From Blastocladiella britannica (taxonomy: Eukaryota > Blastocladiomycota > Blastocladiomycetes > Blastocladiales > Blastocladiaceae): a DNA stretch of 14,117 nucleotides. The stretch spans positions 1-14,117 of the forward strand of contig MU625015.1 in the NCBI GenBank assembly GCA_025349905.2, read 5' to 3'. The number at the start of each line of letters is the position of its first letter. The stretch's first letter is position 1. Below, in pieces: positions 1 through 9,598 of this stretch. The translations under genes and the position numbers were made by a program. Under the pieces are notes generated by a model that had not been told where the DNA came from, searched no databases, and worked only from the letters and a program-made list of their open reading frames with translations.

Positions 1-327
1 AAATGAATAAGGATTCCAGTTGGTAATTTTCTTCTCAGTGTGACTGCTCCAGAGGAACCAAATGTGCAATACCGTCGCTGCGGGCCGGTTTTTGATTTTG
101 TGCTGCGCTGTTGTGAGCATGTTGAGAAGCCATGAACGGCCAGTGGGCAGCATAGGGATCTTGCGGGTGGCGTGGGACGCGTTGCGTAGGTGTATGGCGT
201 CGCGTTCGTCCAGGTACTCTACAATGGACAGTGAAAGACGTCGTCGGGGACGCGTTCGAGGCGGGCCGAGATGTGCACATGCTCCTTTTTGTGAAGCAAA
301 TCAAAAATCAATAATAATAAAAAAAGA
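1..327. other. Left edge: no resolvable gene, possible gene fragment
   Basis: No complete gene can be supported. Positions 27-38 (ttttcttctcag) look like a 3' splice site on the plus strand. Parts of about 130-300 show a codon-like bias for G/C at every third base, but the favoured phase shifts near 230, and plus- and minus-strand frames share the same wobble positions, so the strand cannot be decided. A minus-strand frame stays open from about 230 to the left edge without an obvious start. A plus-strand frame ends in a stop just before the ATG at 328. This could be the end of a neighbouring gene cut by the window, or 5' flank of the gene at 328. Confidence 0.3.
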
Positions 328-1189
328 ATGCTGCAGTCGATCCGCCGCCCGGCCATGTCCTCCCTGGTACCACGACTGAGCTGCCAGCTGGTTGCCACCA
401 CGACCGGACGCGTTTTTCCACGCGTCCCCTTCTGCCGACAACTGTCTGCAACTGCAACCCAACAACAGCAACAGCAACCGCCAACGTTTCCAACCGGCCA
501 CTCGCCGTACCCACTGCCGCAGCCGCACCCACGGGGACTGGTGCAAGTGTACGCGGGCCCGTTGGCGCGCACGGTCAAACTGATGAAGGTGTTTAGTATT
601 TCGTCGCTGGGGGCCACGCTGGCGATGGCGCCGCTGGTGTACTACGTGGACGTGTCGGACGTGATTAGCGATGCGGTCAAGACGGCCATGATGGGGACTG
701 GTATGCTTTAACTTACTACGTGACGCGCCATGGACTGATGAAGGGTAAAAAAAAAAAGCAATCGGATTCTCGGCGGTCTCCACGTCGCTGATCAACTGGT
801 CGCTGTCGTCGTACGTGACGCGCCTGTGGGCTCCCGTGGCCCCCGCCGCTCTGGTTCCATCTGCAACTGATGCTGAAGAGCAACAAGCTCGGGATCCCGC
901 CACCGACGCCGCCGACTACCTTTCGGTGAACGGCCCCGACCACCCGCTGGTTGTGGAAACCGTGTCGCTGTTCGGCCGCCCAATGTACACGGTGGTGCCC
1001 GTGGGTGCCATGGTCCGCCGCCACGTGATTTTCGGCACCTGGCACGCGACGCGGATCATGGACCACAACGGCAAAGAGATTCTGACGGTGGGCGCGGGCA
1101 AGAAGCTGTTTGTGCACGCGGACGGGATGCGCGACGGCGTTTTGGGCGAGCCGGCGCGGGTGGTGGAGTCGGCCGTGGTTTCCGCTTGA
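328..1189 (+). CDS. TMEM70: TMEM70-family mitochondrial inner-membrane protein
   Basis: Two exons, 328-700 and 759-1189, joined across a 58-nt intron (donor GTATGC, acceptor AG after an 11-A run), give 267 aa. The N-terminus is rich in Arg, Ser and hydroxylated residues and ends near RQLSATA, like a mitochondrial presequence, followed by a Gln/Pro-rich linker. Residues 74-107 carry the family signature: VYAGPLARTVKLMKVFSIS leading into a hydrophobic segment (about 88-107). A second segment lies at about 122-142, followed by YVTRLW. This is the two-helix hairpin of the TMEM70/TMEM186/TMEM223 family; the C-terminal block with TVVPVG and FGTWHATR also fits. TMEM70 promotes assembly of the ATP synthase c-ring and of complex I. 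I assign the family with good confidence but cannot separate TMEM70 from its paralogues. The ATG at 328 follows an A-rich leader; a second in-frame Met is at codon 10. Confidence 0.8.
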
Positions 1190-1369
1190 CGGATCCCGGT
1201 TTATTCCGTACAATATAATGGCATCATCGTATACAGTTTGACTGCGCCACTACACACACACGGAAAGGTACACGACGCGCTCCCTTTTTCAGGGATCCGT
1301 TTTGCTGTCTGCCGACCCCAATACAAGTCAAAAATCCCTTTCATGAAGTAGTAAGGGGATCGCCGCATA

Positions 1370-1394
1370 CTTTTCTTTTCTCTTCGCATAAAAG
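1370..1394 (+). promoter_or_regulatory. Pyrimidine tract plus CATAAAAG before the carrier gene
   Basis: A pyrimidine-only run (1370-1385) is followed by CATAAAAG (1387-1394), 18 nt before the ATG at 1412. Pyrimidine-rich leaders close to the start are common in compact fungal promoters. The TATA-like element is too close to the ATG to act as a classical TATA box unless the leader is extremely short. Function is inferred from position only. Confidence 0.25.
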
Positions 1395-1411
1395 CCGTGT
1401 ATCATCATATA

Positions 1412-2984
1412 ATGTCCCCCACCCAGACCACGACCGTGACCACCACCGCCGAGCGCGTCGCACGCTTTGCCGAGGCCGCCTCGACCGACCGCAACGGCGT
1501 TCCGGCCCTGTCCCCCTCCGATTTCGCGTCGGCCATTCGCGCCGCCGCGCCCGACGTGCAGCTCTCGGACGCGCACGTGCGCGACCTATTCAAGGCCGCC
1601 GATGTTAAAAAGCAGGGCAACTTGACGTTTGACGATGTGGTTGCGTTTGGTGTGTATTTGATTTTGTTATTTTTATTTTACGTGTGGTTGCGGTGTGATT
1701 ATATTGCTCGGGGCGACAATGGACGGGACGCGACGCGCATCTCCGTCGGTCGCCGGTCTGCGAGTGCATATGCCTCCAAGAGTTGGTCTTGCTTGCCACC
1801 ACTGCGAGCATAAACCGCGAGCATAAGGCATCATCATCAACAAACACAAACCTAACTGCCATGAATGAATAATAGAGCACTCGCTGATCCAGGCCGACGC
1901 GCTCCCGCACCTGACGGCCGCCATCACCGGCGGTCCCGCGCCCGAAATGCACCTGTCCCCCGCCGTCCGCATTCTCAAGTCGTCGTACGCGTTTGCTCTT
2001 GGTTCGGTGGCAGGGGCCGTCGGCGCGTTCTCGATCTACCCGATCGACCTGGTCAAGACGCGCATGCAGAACCAGCGGTCGTCGGTCCCGGGAGAGCTGT
2101 TGTACAAGAACTCGATCCACTGTTTCCGCACCGTGCTGCGCAACGAGGGCTTTCGTGGTCTGTACTCTGGCCTGGGCCCGCAACTGATTGGCGTGGCGCC
2201 CGAAAAGGCCATCAAGTTGACGGTCAACGACCTGGTCCGTGGGTTCCTTACGCCCGCCGACGGAACCGCCATTCCGCTGTGGGCCGAGGTGATGGCCGGC
2301 GGGTGTGCGGGCGGGTCGCAGGTGATTTTCACCAATCCGCTGGAGATCGTCAAGATCCGGCTGCAGGTGCAAGGCGAGGCGGTGGCGGGAGGTGCTCCAC
2401 GTCAGGGGGCCGTGACGATCATTCGGTCGCTAGGCGTGCGCGGGCTGTACAAGGGCGCGGCGGCGTGCCTGTTGCGCGACATTCCGTTCTCGTCGATCTA
2501 CTTCTCGGCGTACGCGCACTTGAAAAAGGACTTTTTCGGCGAGTCCCCTTCCAAGCCGCTGGCATGGAGCGAGCTGCTGATGGCGGGAGCGATTGCGGGT
2601 ATGCCGGCGGCGTACTTGACGACCCCCGCTGACGTGATCAAGACCCGGTTGCAAGTCGAGGCCAAGAAGGGCCAGACGAGTTACAACGGGTTGTTGGATG
2701 CCGCACGCAAGATTTACGCCGAGGAAGGGTTCAAGGCGTTCTTTAAAGGCGGCCCCGCACGGATCTTCCGGTCGTCGCCGCAGTTCGGCGTCACGCTCAT
2801 GACGTACGAGGCGCTGCAGTCGTCGGTGCCGTTCCCGTGGGTCACCGACGCGGTGCCGATGGCCAAGGAGACCCGGAAGGTGTTGACGGGCGGCGAGGAC
2901 AAGGACGGCGCGTTTGCGCGGGGTCGTCTGGCCGCGTGGATGGTCACGGACGTGCACGCCAAGCTGTACGGGCAGTCCAAGTGA
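1412..2984 (+). CDS. AGC1: Mitochondrial aspartate-glutamate carrier with shortened EF-hand domain
   Basis: Exons 1412-1649 and 1876-2984 give 448 aa. The 226-nt intron starts GTGTGT and ends AG; this junction restores VAFE, which matches the start of the citrin/aralar EF-hand region (VAFESVL). A 1652/1878 junction is also in frame but breaks that match. Residues 15-90 align with only the first EF-hand pair of aralar/citrin; the single visible loop ([12 protein letters not shown]) lacks acidic residues at positions 3 and 5. Residues about 117-410 are a three-repeat SLC25 carrier with signatures PIDLVK (from residue 135), PLEIVK and [20 protein letters not shown] and [14 protein letters not shown] are diagnostic of the aspartate-glutamate subfamily. 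Expected role: exchange of matrix aspartate for cytosolic glutamate plus a proton, supporting the malate-aspartate shuttle. Human relatives are about 675 aa; roughly 200 residues of EF-hand region are missing here. The start is ATG 1412. Confidence 0.92.
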
Positions 2985-3258
2985 TCGGTTGTTGGTGGGG
3001 GGTTGTGTGAGTGTGGGTACCGCGGCGCGATCCTGCTGCGTGCTCTTCTTGCACACTTCCCTTCGTTGAAGCCGTCGGGGCCATATGGCAACTTTTATGT
3101 TTCTTTTTTAAATTATATACGGACACTTTGCAATTGGGAATACACGGCAATTTACTTAGAGTACCATGGAATGGCCCGGATGTTGTCGCAGAAATGACTT
3201 GACCGTTTGGTCGCGTAAATCTCTTTCAAAAGCAACAATCAAACGAAAAAAAAAAACA

Positions 3259-5623
3259 ATGTCTGGACGCGCCCACCGCCGCCTACTCAAGCAAAAAGAG
3301 CTCGAGCGTCTGACAGCGCCTGTTGTCCCTACCGCCGTAGAACACGACGCGTCCGAGAGCGAGAGCGAGAGCGATGCCGAACCGGCCGTGGTCCAACCGA
3401 AAAAGCTCAACCCGTTTGCGTTACTGATGATGGAGGATGACGAAGATGATCAAGGCGCTGCTTCGTCGAGCCATGATGAGCAAGAAGAAGAGGACGAGGA
3501 AGAGGAGGTGGTGGTTGTGGCTCCAGCGCCGAGAAAGGGCAAGGCCAAGAAGCAGCAGCAACAAAAGAAAGCAAAGAAAAAGAACGCTGCCGCCGCGGCT
3601 GCCGCTGCTAGTGCCAGTGCTGCAGCAGCCGACGACGATCTGTCCATGGAAGAGCTCGAGCGCGTGCTGCGTGCTGCCTCGGCCGCGAACCACCAGTCCA
3701 CTCGAGGCGGCGACGACAGTGGGGACGATGAGGACGAGCCCGAGGAGGCCGATGCCCACGGGTACATTTCTCTTCTTTCTCCTCTAAAATTGGACCATAC
3801 CAACGAAGACATGGTAAAAAAAAAAAATTAGTGATGCCCTGGCCGCGCTCCTGGCCACCGAACCAGGCCATCTGGACCCCGACGTGGAGCTCGCGCGCAT
3901 GTTTGGTGCTGAGTCCGTGGCCAATGCCGACCGCGAACTGGCTGCCGGAAACGCCGCGGCCGGGCGGCGCCGTGGAGGTGGTGGTGCCCGTGGCGGAGCG
4001 GGCGCAGCGGCGGGGATGGGCGGCCGTGCGGGAGGCAACGGGCTGCGCAAGTCGGTGCTGGCCGGTGCGCCCGACCCGGACTGGCCCCCTTACCACATGA
4101 CCGGCGCGCACGCCGCGCGCACGGTTGTTCCGCGGTCGGCGTTGGCTTTACACGATTCCACCGGCGACCAAGAGGTGGTGGAAATTGACGCGGCGGACGC
4201 CAAGCACAAGAAGACGGTGCTGGTGATCAAGCACAACAAGCCGTTCCAGCAGATTCAGCGGCAATTCCTCGTTGCCGCGGCCTCGGGGGACCCGAACGCC
4301 CTCGTCTCTCTGACCCAATCGTACGCGCCCTACCACGCCGACACGTTGTTGCGGCTGCACCGCGTGGCCCAGGTCATGCGGTCGACCGACGAGGCCCGGA
4401 TGTTCTTACGCCGCGCACTGTACGCGGTCGACCGCATGTTCCCACCCGCCGCCACGGGCGGGTGGGCATGGACCAAACCGTGGCCGCTCCAGGTGCCCTA
4501 CACTGCACCCACGAACCGCGTGGTCCACCAGACGTTGTTGGCGCAGATCGGCGCCACCGCGCGGTCAGCCGGCGGGCGGACGGCCCTTGAAACCGCCAAA
4601 GTGTTGTTGGGGATCGACCACGCCGACCCGATGGCGGTGCGCGCGGTGATTGACGGGATGGGCGTGCGTGCGCGCGAGTCGGCATGGGTGCGCGACTGGG
4701 CGGCGTTCGTTACCTCCGATGGTCAGGACGACGCGTTCCCGACCGTTCGGTTCTCCGCGGCCATCGCCACATGGCAGCTCGGCGACGCCGCGGGAGCCGC
4801 CCGCGACATGGCTGCGGCGGCACGGTGGCGCCCGGACGTGGCGCGCGCGTTGGTTCCCGCACTCGCGCTCACCGGGTTTGACGACGCCAACGATCAAGAG
4901 CCCGCGCCGGCGGTGGCGTTGCACTTGCACTACTGCAAGCCGACATGGACCGACCCCCCGCTAGTCACCTGGGTGTCGTCGCTGCCGGCCGTAAAAGTGA
5001 CTGCCGCACAGGCGAAACGCGCGCGCACTGCGTTGGCGGCGCGCGTGCCTGATGCAGTGTGGCGGCACGTACTGGCGGCCGAGATTCAGACGCTGGCGCC
5101 GCGGTTGCCAATGGAGATGCGGACTGCGGCGGCGATGAATGCCGTGGACCCGGTGCCGCCGCCGACACCCGTGATGATGTCGGCTGCTGCTGCTGATGAT
5201 GACGCCTTGGAAGATGAGGAACAAACGATGGTACCTGTATTTTTCGACCCGTACGCCAACGACGATGGCGATGCGGCCGCGGTGGACATGTCGGCCGACC
5301 AGCAGCAGGGCATTTTTGCGGCGCTGCGCAACGTGTTACAGGGGATGGCGGCAGGGGACCGCGCCAATGCGGTCGCGCAGCTGGCTGGGCAGCTTCCGGC
5401 CGGCGTTTTGCGTGGACTCGGACTTGGTGGTGGCGGCGACGCCGCTCCAGCTGGTGATGTAGAGGACGAGCTTGACATGGACATGGATGAGGAGGAGGAC
5501 GAGTGGGAGCAAGCGCCCATGGACGACGCCGACGCTGCGGAGCAGGAGTGGGAGGACTATGCGCACTTGCTGCTCGGCGACCAAGACCAGCAGCTGCAGC
5601 CCGACCGCCATGCCGAAGAGTAG
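3259..5623 (+). CDS. TCF25: TCF25/Rqc1 ribosome quality-control factor
   Basis: Exons 3259-3761 and 3832-5623, joined across a 70-nt intron (GTACAT donor, A-rich acceptor), give 764 aa. Human TCF25 and yeast Rqc1 are about 680-720 aa. The N-terminus has a short basic start, a Ser/Glu acidic patch (30-41), the motif KKLNPFALLMMED (48-60) that resembles the conserved NKFELL-type motif of the family, then Glu, Lys/Gln and Ala runs (74-125) and a Gly/Ala/Arg-rich stretch (about 213-237). The conserved domain runs from about 303: KPFQQIQRQFLVAAASGDP, then YHADTLLRL, FLRRALYAVDRMFPP, NRVVHQTLL and RTALETAKVLLGIDHADPM, which parallels the TCF25 helical repeats. The last 130 residues are acidic. Rqc1 acts with Ltn1 and Rqc2 on stalled 60S subunits to direct ubiquitination of nascent chains. 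The gene is convergent with the GPCR gene, 62 nt between stops. Start ATG 3259 follows an A-run; an upstream in-frame ATG at 3166 gives an unlike, basic extension. Confidence 0.88.
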
Positions 5624-5685
5624 CACCTTCCCAAACACATCTATTGATCCTATTAAGTTTTCCCTCCACACACCCCTTGCCGATC

Positions 5686-8600
5686 TTAAGCGCGGGAATT
5701 CACCTTCCCACGCGTCACGGGCGCCGACTTGAGGATATTGGCGCCCAATGCCGCACCGCCGACAGCGACGCTCGGAGCCGCCGCCGACTGCCGCTGCTGC
5801 GAGTCGCGGGCCGAGATCGCGTCCGCCCACATTTGCAGCTCGTCGGCCGACTTGAACTGCACCAAGTACACGCCCACGCCCTTGACGACGATTTCAAGGC
5901 AATGTTCGAGGTCCGCGGTGGTTGGGGACGTGGAAATGATCAGGTGCGACAGTGGGGCCAGGACGCCCGGCTTCACCGTTGCTGCTGCCGATTGATCGGC
6001 ATGGTGTATGGGCGTGATCGCCAGCAAACTCTCGGATCCCATCAACATCAGGACGTGCCGGTGCCACGTGGACAGCATGCCGTTTTTTTTAACCGGGAAC
6101 GTGCCTCGTAACACGGAAATGGTCATGGGCTCGCTAGGTTTCAAGGGACGGCCGGCGGAGCCCATCCCGACTGCTCCTCCGCCGGTGGACGAGGCGCCGC
6201 CGCCGGCGCGTGATCCCATGGTCGAAATGGCCACCACGTTGGTGTTAGACTGGCTGCTGGCGGACTTTCTAAGGGCAAAGTGCGCGGCCACAGCGATCCG
6301 GCCGAGGAGAGCGCTGTACGCAAACATCACCACGTACTGTTATACTTGCAGGTCAATGTTTGTGCCTCCAACCTGCACCATCAACGAAATACATACCATG
6401 ATCACCACTTGCCGCACAATGAACGCGGTGAGCGTCGACGACCCGAACGAAAAGAACTCGAACATGGCCACCACGATCCCGGCCAGCAACGTGTTTTGCG
6501 CCACGTACGCCAAGTGCGCGCTTTCGCGGAAGTTGGAGGCAATATTGCGAGTCTGAATCCACGCATCCCAATGCTTAGCATGTTTCCCATATTACAAGAT
6601 CAGAAATGGCATATACCTTGTACGCCAAGTACAACAGAACCCCGAGCAACCCCGAGTTGTACAGGAGCGTGGCGGCCGTCATGCCGGTCCCAAACCCGGC
6701 ATTCGCCGACGCGCAGTCCTGGTAGTACCAGTCGTGCGAGGTGACAGTCATGGCGGTCGGCGGACTCACCACCGTCCACACCACTAGCAGGATCAGTTGA
6801 ATGCCCAGCAGTAGCGACATGCCCAACATCAGCGTCTTGTTCTTGATTTGCATCCGCGTCATGCTGGCGTTGTCAAAGATGCGCCAGATCTATTTGTCAA
6901 TACCCATGAGATGAGATGATGAGACCGTTGAGAGGAAAAGTATATGTGGTACCCGATACGCCTTGACCAAGCTCGCCGCCAGCACCAGCAATGCCCCAAT
7001 CGAAAACAACCACAGGTCCACCACGCACGTAGCGGTCGTCTGCACGCCCAGCCCGACTAAGTTACTCACCAGCACCATGACCAGCCCCAACGCAATCACG
7101 CACAGGAACGTGAACGACATGGACTTGACTGCGGGAACTTCGCGGTTCTGCGCTAGCACCATGGTGGTCGCCACCACGATTGAAATAAACAGAGCGTTCA
7201 TCGCCGCCAATGCCACGCCCGAGGGAGACGTCCATGTGGCAATCAGGGCCGCCCGGACGGGCACGTCCGGTGGAACCACCGACGTGCCTGAAAAAAACTT
7301 GGGCGGGGCCTTGGACGTGATGGACAGGTCCGGGTTCACCTCGTATGCGACGGTGGCAGTCCCATTGTACCAGTTGTAGACGGAGAAGTACCCCAGGCGG
7401 TTTCCCACTTCGTCGTAGCGAATGGTGCCTGTAAGCCCCTCGAACGAGTTCAAAAAGTACCGCGACAGGTCCGGGTAGTAGGTGCGCGCGAGCACGTTGG
7501 TGGCGCCGACGGTATTCACCAACTGTCAAATGGTTTGTGTGAGATCCAGCAGTCGTCCAATGAAGAAAATGGGAAGGAAACATACCCCAATGACTCCACG
7601 CGCCAAAGCCGTCACGCAATCCTGCATCAGGAACGTGTACGGCGGAATCGATGCAGTCGGGTACGCGGCATTCCACCGCGCGACACTGGCATTGTACATG
7701 GTGGTGAAACTGTTTTCGCGCGGGAACATGTACATGAGCCCGTTCACTTGCGCCAGTTCGGTGGCATTGGCCGCTTGGTTGGCCCAGTCCGAGAACCCGT
7801 CGGGAGCGAGCCAGACCCAGTTGGGTCCGATCATATTGGCCTCCCTATTTTTTTTTTAACGTAAATAGCAGCCTTCGATTCAGACAACATTATGAACAAA
7901 GTACCGAGCCTGGCGCATCAAAACATGGCTATCGTCAACGAGGGAGCACAGCATGATGATCTGCGTTCCCGAATCTTTCACCGCATTCAAGATCACGGTG
8001 AAATCGGGCTGTCCGGGCTGAAACACCTGGTTGGCCATGATGGTGATTCCGATCGTGGAAGCGGTGTTCACAAACGAGCTCATCACTGATTGCCCGTACG
8101 AGTCGGCCGACGCAATCACCGCCGCAGTTGCCCAGCCCATGTGCCGCGCAAACCATGCCAATGCTTGGCCTTGTTGCGGATCCTCTGGGATTGTCCTTTA
8201 TATATACATTGATTGAGCTACAATACAATAAAGCGAAAATGCACGTGCATGTACCGAAAAAAGTACGGGAACTGCGCCTTGTCCGACAACGTGTGACTGG
8301 TCGCCATCCCGCTGCACGACCACATGTACGCCCGCGACCCGGCCAGTGTCATCGGGATCGTCAAGCTTGAGTCCCACTCGCCGACCACCCCGACCACGGT
8401 CGGATCGGCCAGCAACGGTTCCATGGCCAGCGTGGTGTTGAAGGCCGTGGCATTGGTGGCGGTCGCAATCACTTGGAACTGGGTTTGGCCGGTTGGATCC
8501 AGCGAGTTGAGGTCGGGCGCCAGTAAGTTGATGAAGTCCACGACGCCCGTGGCGCTGGTTCCGAATTCGGTGTTAAGGATCGGGAGGTTGATCGAGATCT

Positions 8601-8864
8601 TTTTTTTTTTTTTTTGGGTACAAGGAATGAATGAAGGGTGTTGTGGACGGGTCGTCGAGAAGTGATCGCTTGCGAAGAAAATTGAAGTACCTTGAATGTG
8701 GTCGTGGTGCCACTGGCAGGAGCCACACACAGTGCGAGGAGTGAGAGCAGAGCAAGGGTGATCGGTCCCAGCATGATCCGTGGAAATGCCCACTTCTGGC
8801 CAGTTGTGGTAGTAGCGGTGGTGATGCAAGCTGATCTGAGCGTCAGCGCTCGGCTGTATTCCAT
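5686..8864 (-). CDS. Class C (GABA-B-like) GPCR with C-terminal PH-like domain
   Basis: Eight exons on the minus strand (8864-8691, 8598-8255, 8195-7905, 7844-7586, 7522-6953, 6889-6617, 6552-6397, 6336-5686) read as one 905-aa frame; introns are 59-92 nt. The first Met gives a 30-residue extension before a signal-peptide-like core; Met31 (8774) would place it at the N-terminus, so the start is uncertain. Residues about 55-420 form a Venus-flytrap ligand-binding domain (ANF-receptor type): FRTIPEDPQQGQALAW, ASADSYGQS, and FEGLTGTIRYDEVGNRLGYF. Several Asn-X-Thr/Ser sites fit an extracellular face. No cysteine-rich linker precedes the membrane, as in GABA-B receptors. Seven segments follow (about 457-479, 489-513, 522-541, 566-588, 613-636, 651-672, 680-705), with the class C disulfide cysteines C522 and C605 and KAYRIWRIF after helix 3. 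Residues about 762-866 resemble a PH domain. Ligand unknown; it should signal through heterotrimeric G proteins at a cell membrane. Confidence 0.9.
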
Positions 8865-8951
8865 CCTGATAATTTTTTTAATTTATGTATGGTAAATAGT
8901 GGGATACGGAGGAACAGTCTTTGTCTTGCAGGTTGATCTTCTTTTCTGACT

Positions 8952-8978
8952 CTGGAAATTTCCAGTTTTATAAATAAA
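8952..8978 (-). promoter_or_regulatory. Candidate GPCR promoter: TATA-like site and perfect 14-nt palindrome
   Basis: On the minus strand TTTATTTATAAAAC includes TATAAAA about 100 nt before the ATG at 8864. Directly next to it, 8952-8965 is a perfect palindrome, CTGGAAATTTCCAG. It contains GAAnnTTC, the core of a heat-shock element, but any dimeric regulator could bind such a site. Placement upstream of the GPCR start is what suggests promoter use; no transcript start is known. Confidence 0.35.
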
Positions 8979-9205
8979 GAATATAGAGTTCCTATTATGG
9001 TCCGTAAGTGGGAAAACTAACGTCACTTGCAAAAAATATTTGGGAAACCCAACGCCGCGTTTCACTATACAGCAATGATGCACCCATGTTTCAAGTCGGA
9101 TTTTTTCCCCCTGTTGAGCCACCCGAGAGTTGCACCCAGGCCGAGCTGCGAGGGTGCGGTCGGTCGATCCAGGAACAAGCTACCGGGCGTGGCCTGGTAC
9201 TAGGT

Positions 9206-9242
9206 GCTCTTATGGTCGGTTGCTGGGTTGAAGCATAAGAGC
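9206..9242. repeat. Perfect 9-bp inverted repeat with 19-nt loop
   Basis: GCTCTTATG (9206-9214) and CATAAGAGC (9234-9242) are exact reverse complements separated by 19 nt. The arms are intergenic, in a locally GC-rich stretch. It may be a regulatory hairpin or binding site, or part of a structured RNA. I found no box structure that would make it a tRNA or snoRNA. Confidence 0.5.
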
Positions 9243-9334
9243 CGGAGATGCTGCTTAACGCTCATTCACCCACATGTCGGACTTTGCGCACGCACGCACG
9301 AGCGGCCGCTCTCAACACCACCCCCATTATTGCG

Positions 9335-9358
9335 CCTCTCTTTCTCGCTCTCGCTCTC
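9335..9358 (+). repeat. CT-rich tract before the orphan 7TM gene
   Basis: A pyrimidine-dominated stretch built of CTCT and TCGCTC units lies about 240 nt before the ATG at 9599. Such tracts often sit at fungal promoters or transcription starts. Role inferred from position only. Confidence 0.35.
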
Positions 9359-9470
9359 GGAAAATCCGCCATACAAATTTATAACAAAAAGGAGGAGACA
9401 AGACGAGCGTAGCAGCCGCCTCACACTTGTCGTCGTTCGTCGTCGTCCTTTCAAGCTTGTCAACAACCCC

Positions 9471-9502
9471 AACCATCAACCAACCATCAACCAACCATCA
9501 CC
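9471..9502 (+). repeat. Short tandem repeat, 11-nt unit, about 3 copies
   Basis: AACCATCAACC occurs exactly twice (9471-9481, 9482-9492), followed by a third copy lacking one base (9493-9502). It ends about 100 nt before the ATG at 9599, so it probably lies in the leader or core promoter. Confidence 0.7.
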
Positions 9503-9598
9503 TCGTACCTAGACTGGCCGGTGCTCCTGCCAAAAAGAAAAACTCTACTATAGACCGGGTCCGCCCATAGAAAGAAGAAAACGCCACCTCATATAAAA

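Larger units (their letters stand above)
8865..9598. other. 734-nt divergent intergenic region
   Basis: This lies between the starts of two divergently transcribed membrane-protein genes. No open frame in it looks coding. The left third (to about 9100) is AT-rich and holds a TATA-like site and a 14-nt palindrome suited to the minus-strand gene. It also has TAACGTCA (9018-9025), a variant of the cAMP-response element; its role is speculative. The middle holds a perfect 9-bp inverted repeat. The right third holds CT-rich and tandem repeats, TATAA (9380-9384) and an A-rich leader before the ATG at 9599. A possible leader intron (GTACCT at 9505 to AG at 9553, 49 nt) cannot be confirmed. Confidence 0.5.

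Noticed and set aside
301..903. Long minus-strand open frame opposite the TMEM70-like gene
   Set aside because: It is antisense to a recognisable coding frame, has Arg/His-rich composition typical of GC-rich shadow frames, and shows no domain.
1652..1877. Alternative carrier intron using GTGTAT and the second AG
   Set aside because: In frame, but it gives VAFGHS instead of the family-conserved VAFE.
3481..3630. Glu, Lys/Gln and Ala repeat runs as a mobile or CRISPR-like repeat
   Set aside because: They are in-frame low-complexity codon runs within TCF25, usual for its N-terminal region.
4965..5669. Minus-strand 234-aa open frame opposite TCF25
   Set aside because: Pro/Arg/His-rich shadow of the TCF25 frame without family features.
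9110..9245. Resemblance to part of 5S rRNA (gatc..ggaa..agc, ggcctggtact) and a B-box-like GGTCGATCC
   Set aside because: Only scattered short matches; spacing, the expected stems and a T-run terminator do not fit 5S rRNA or a tRNA.
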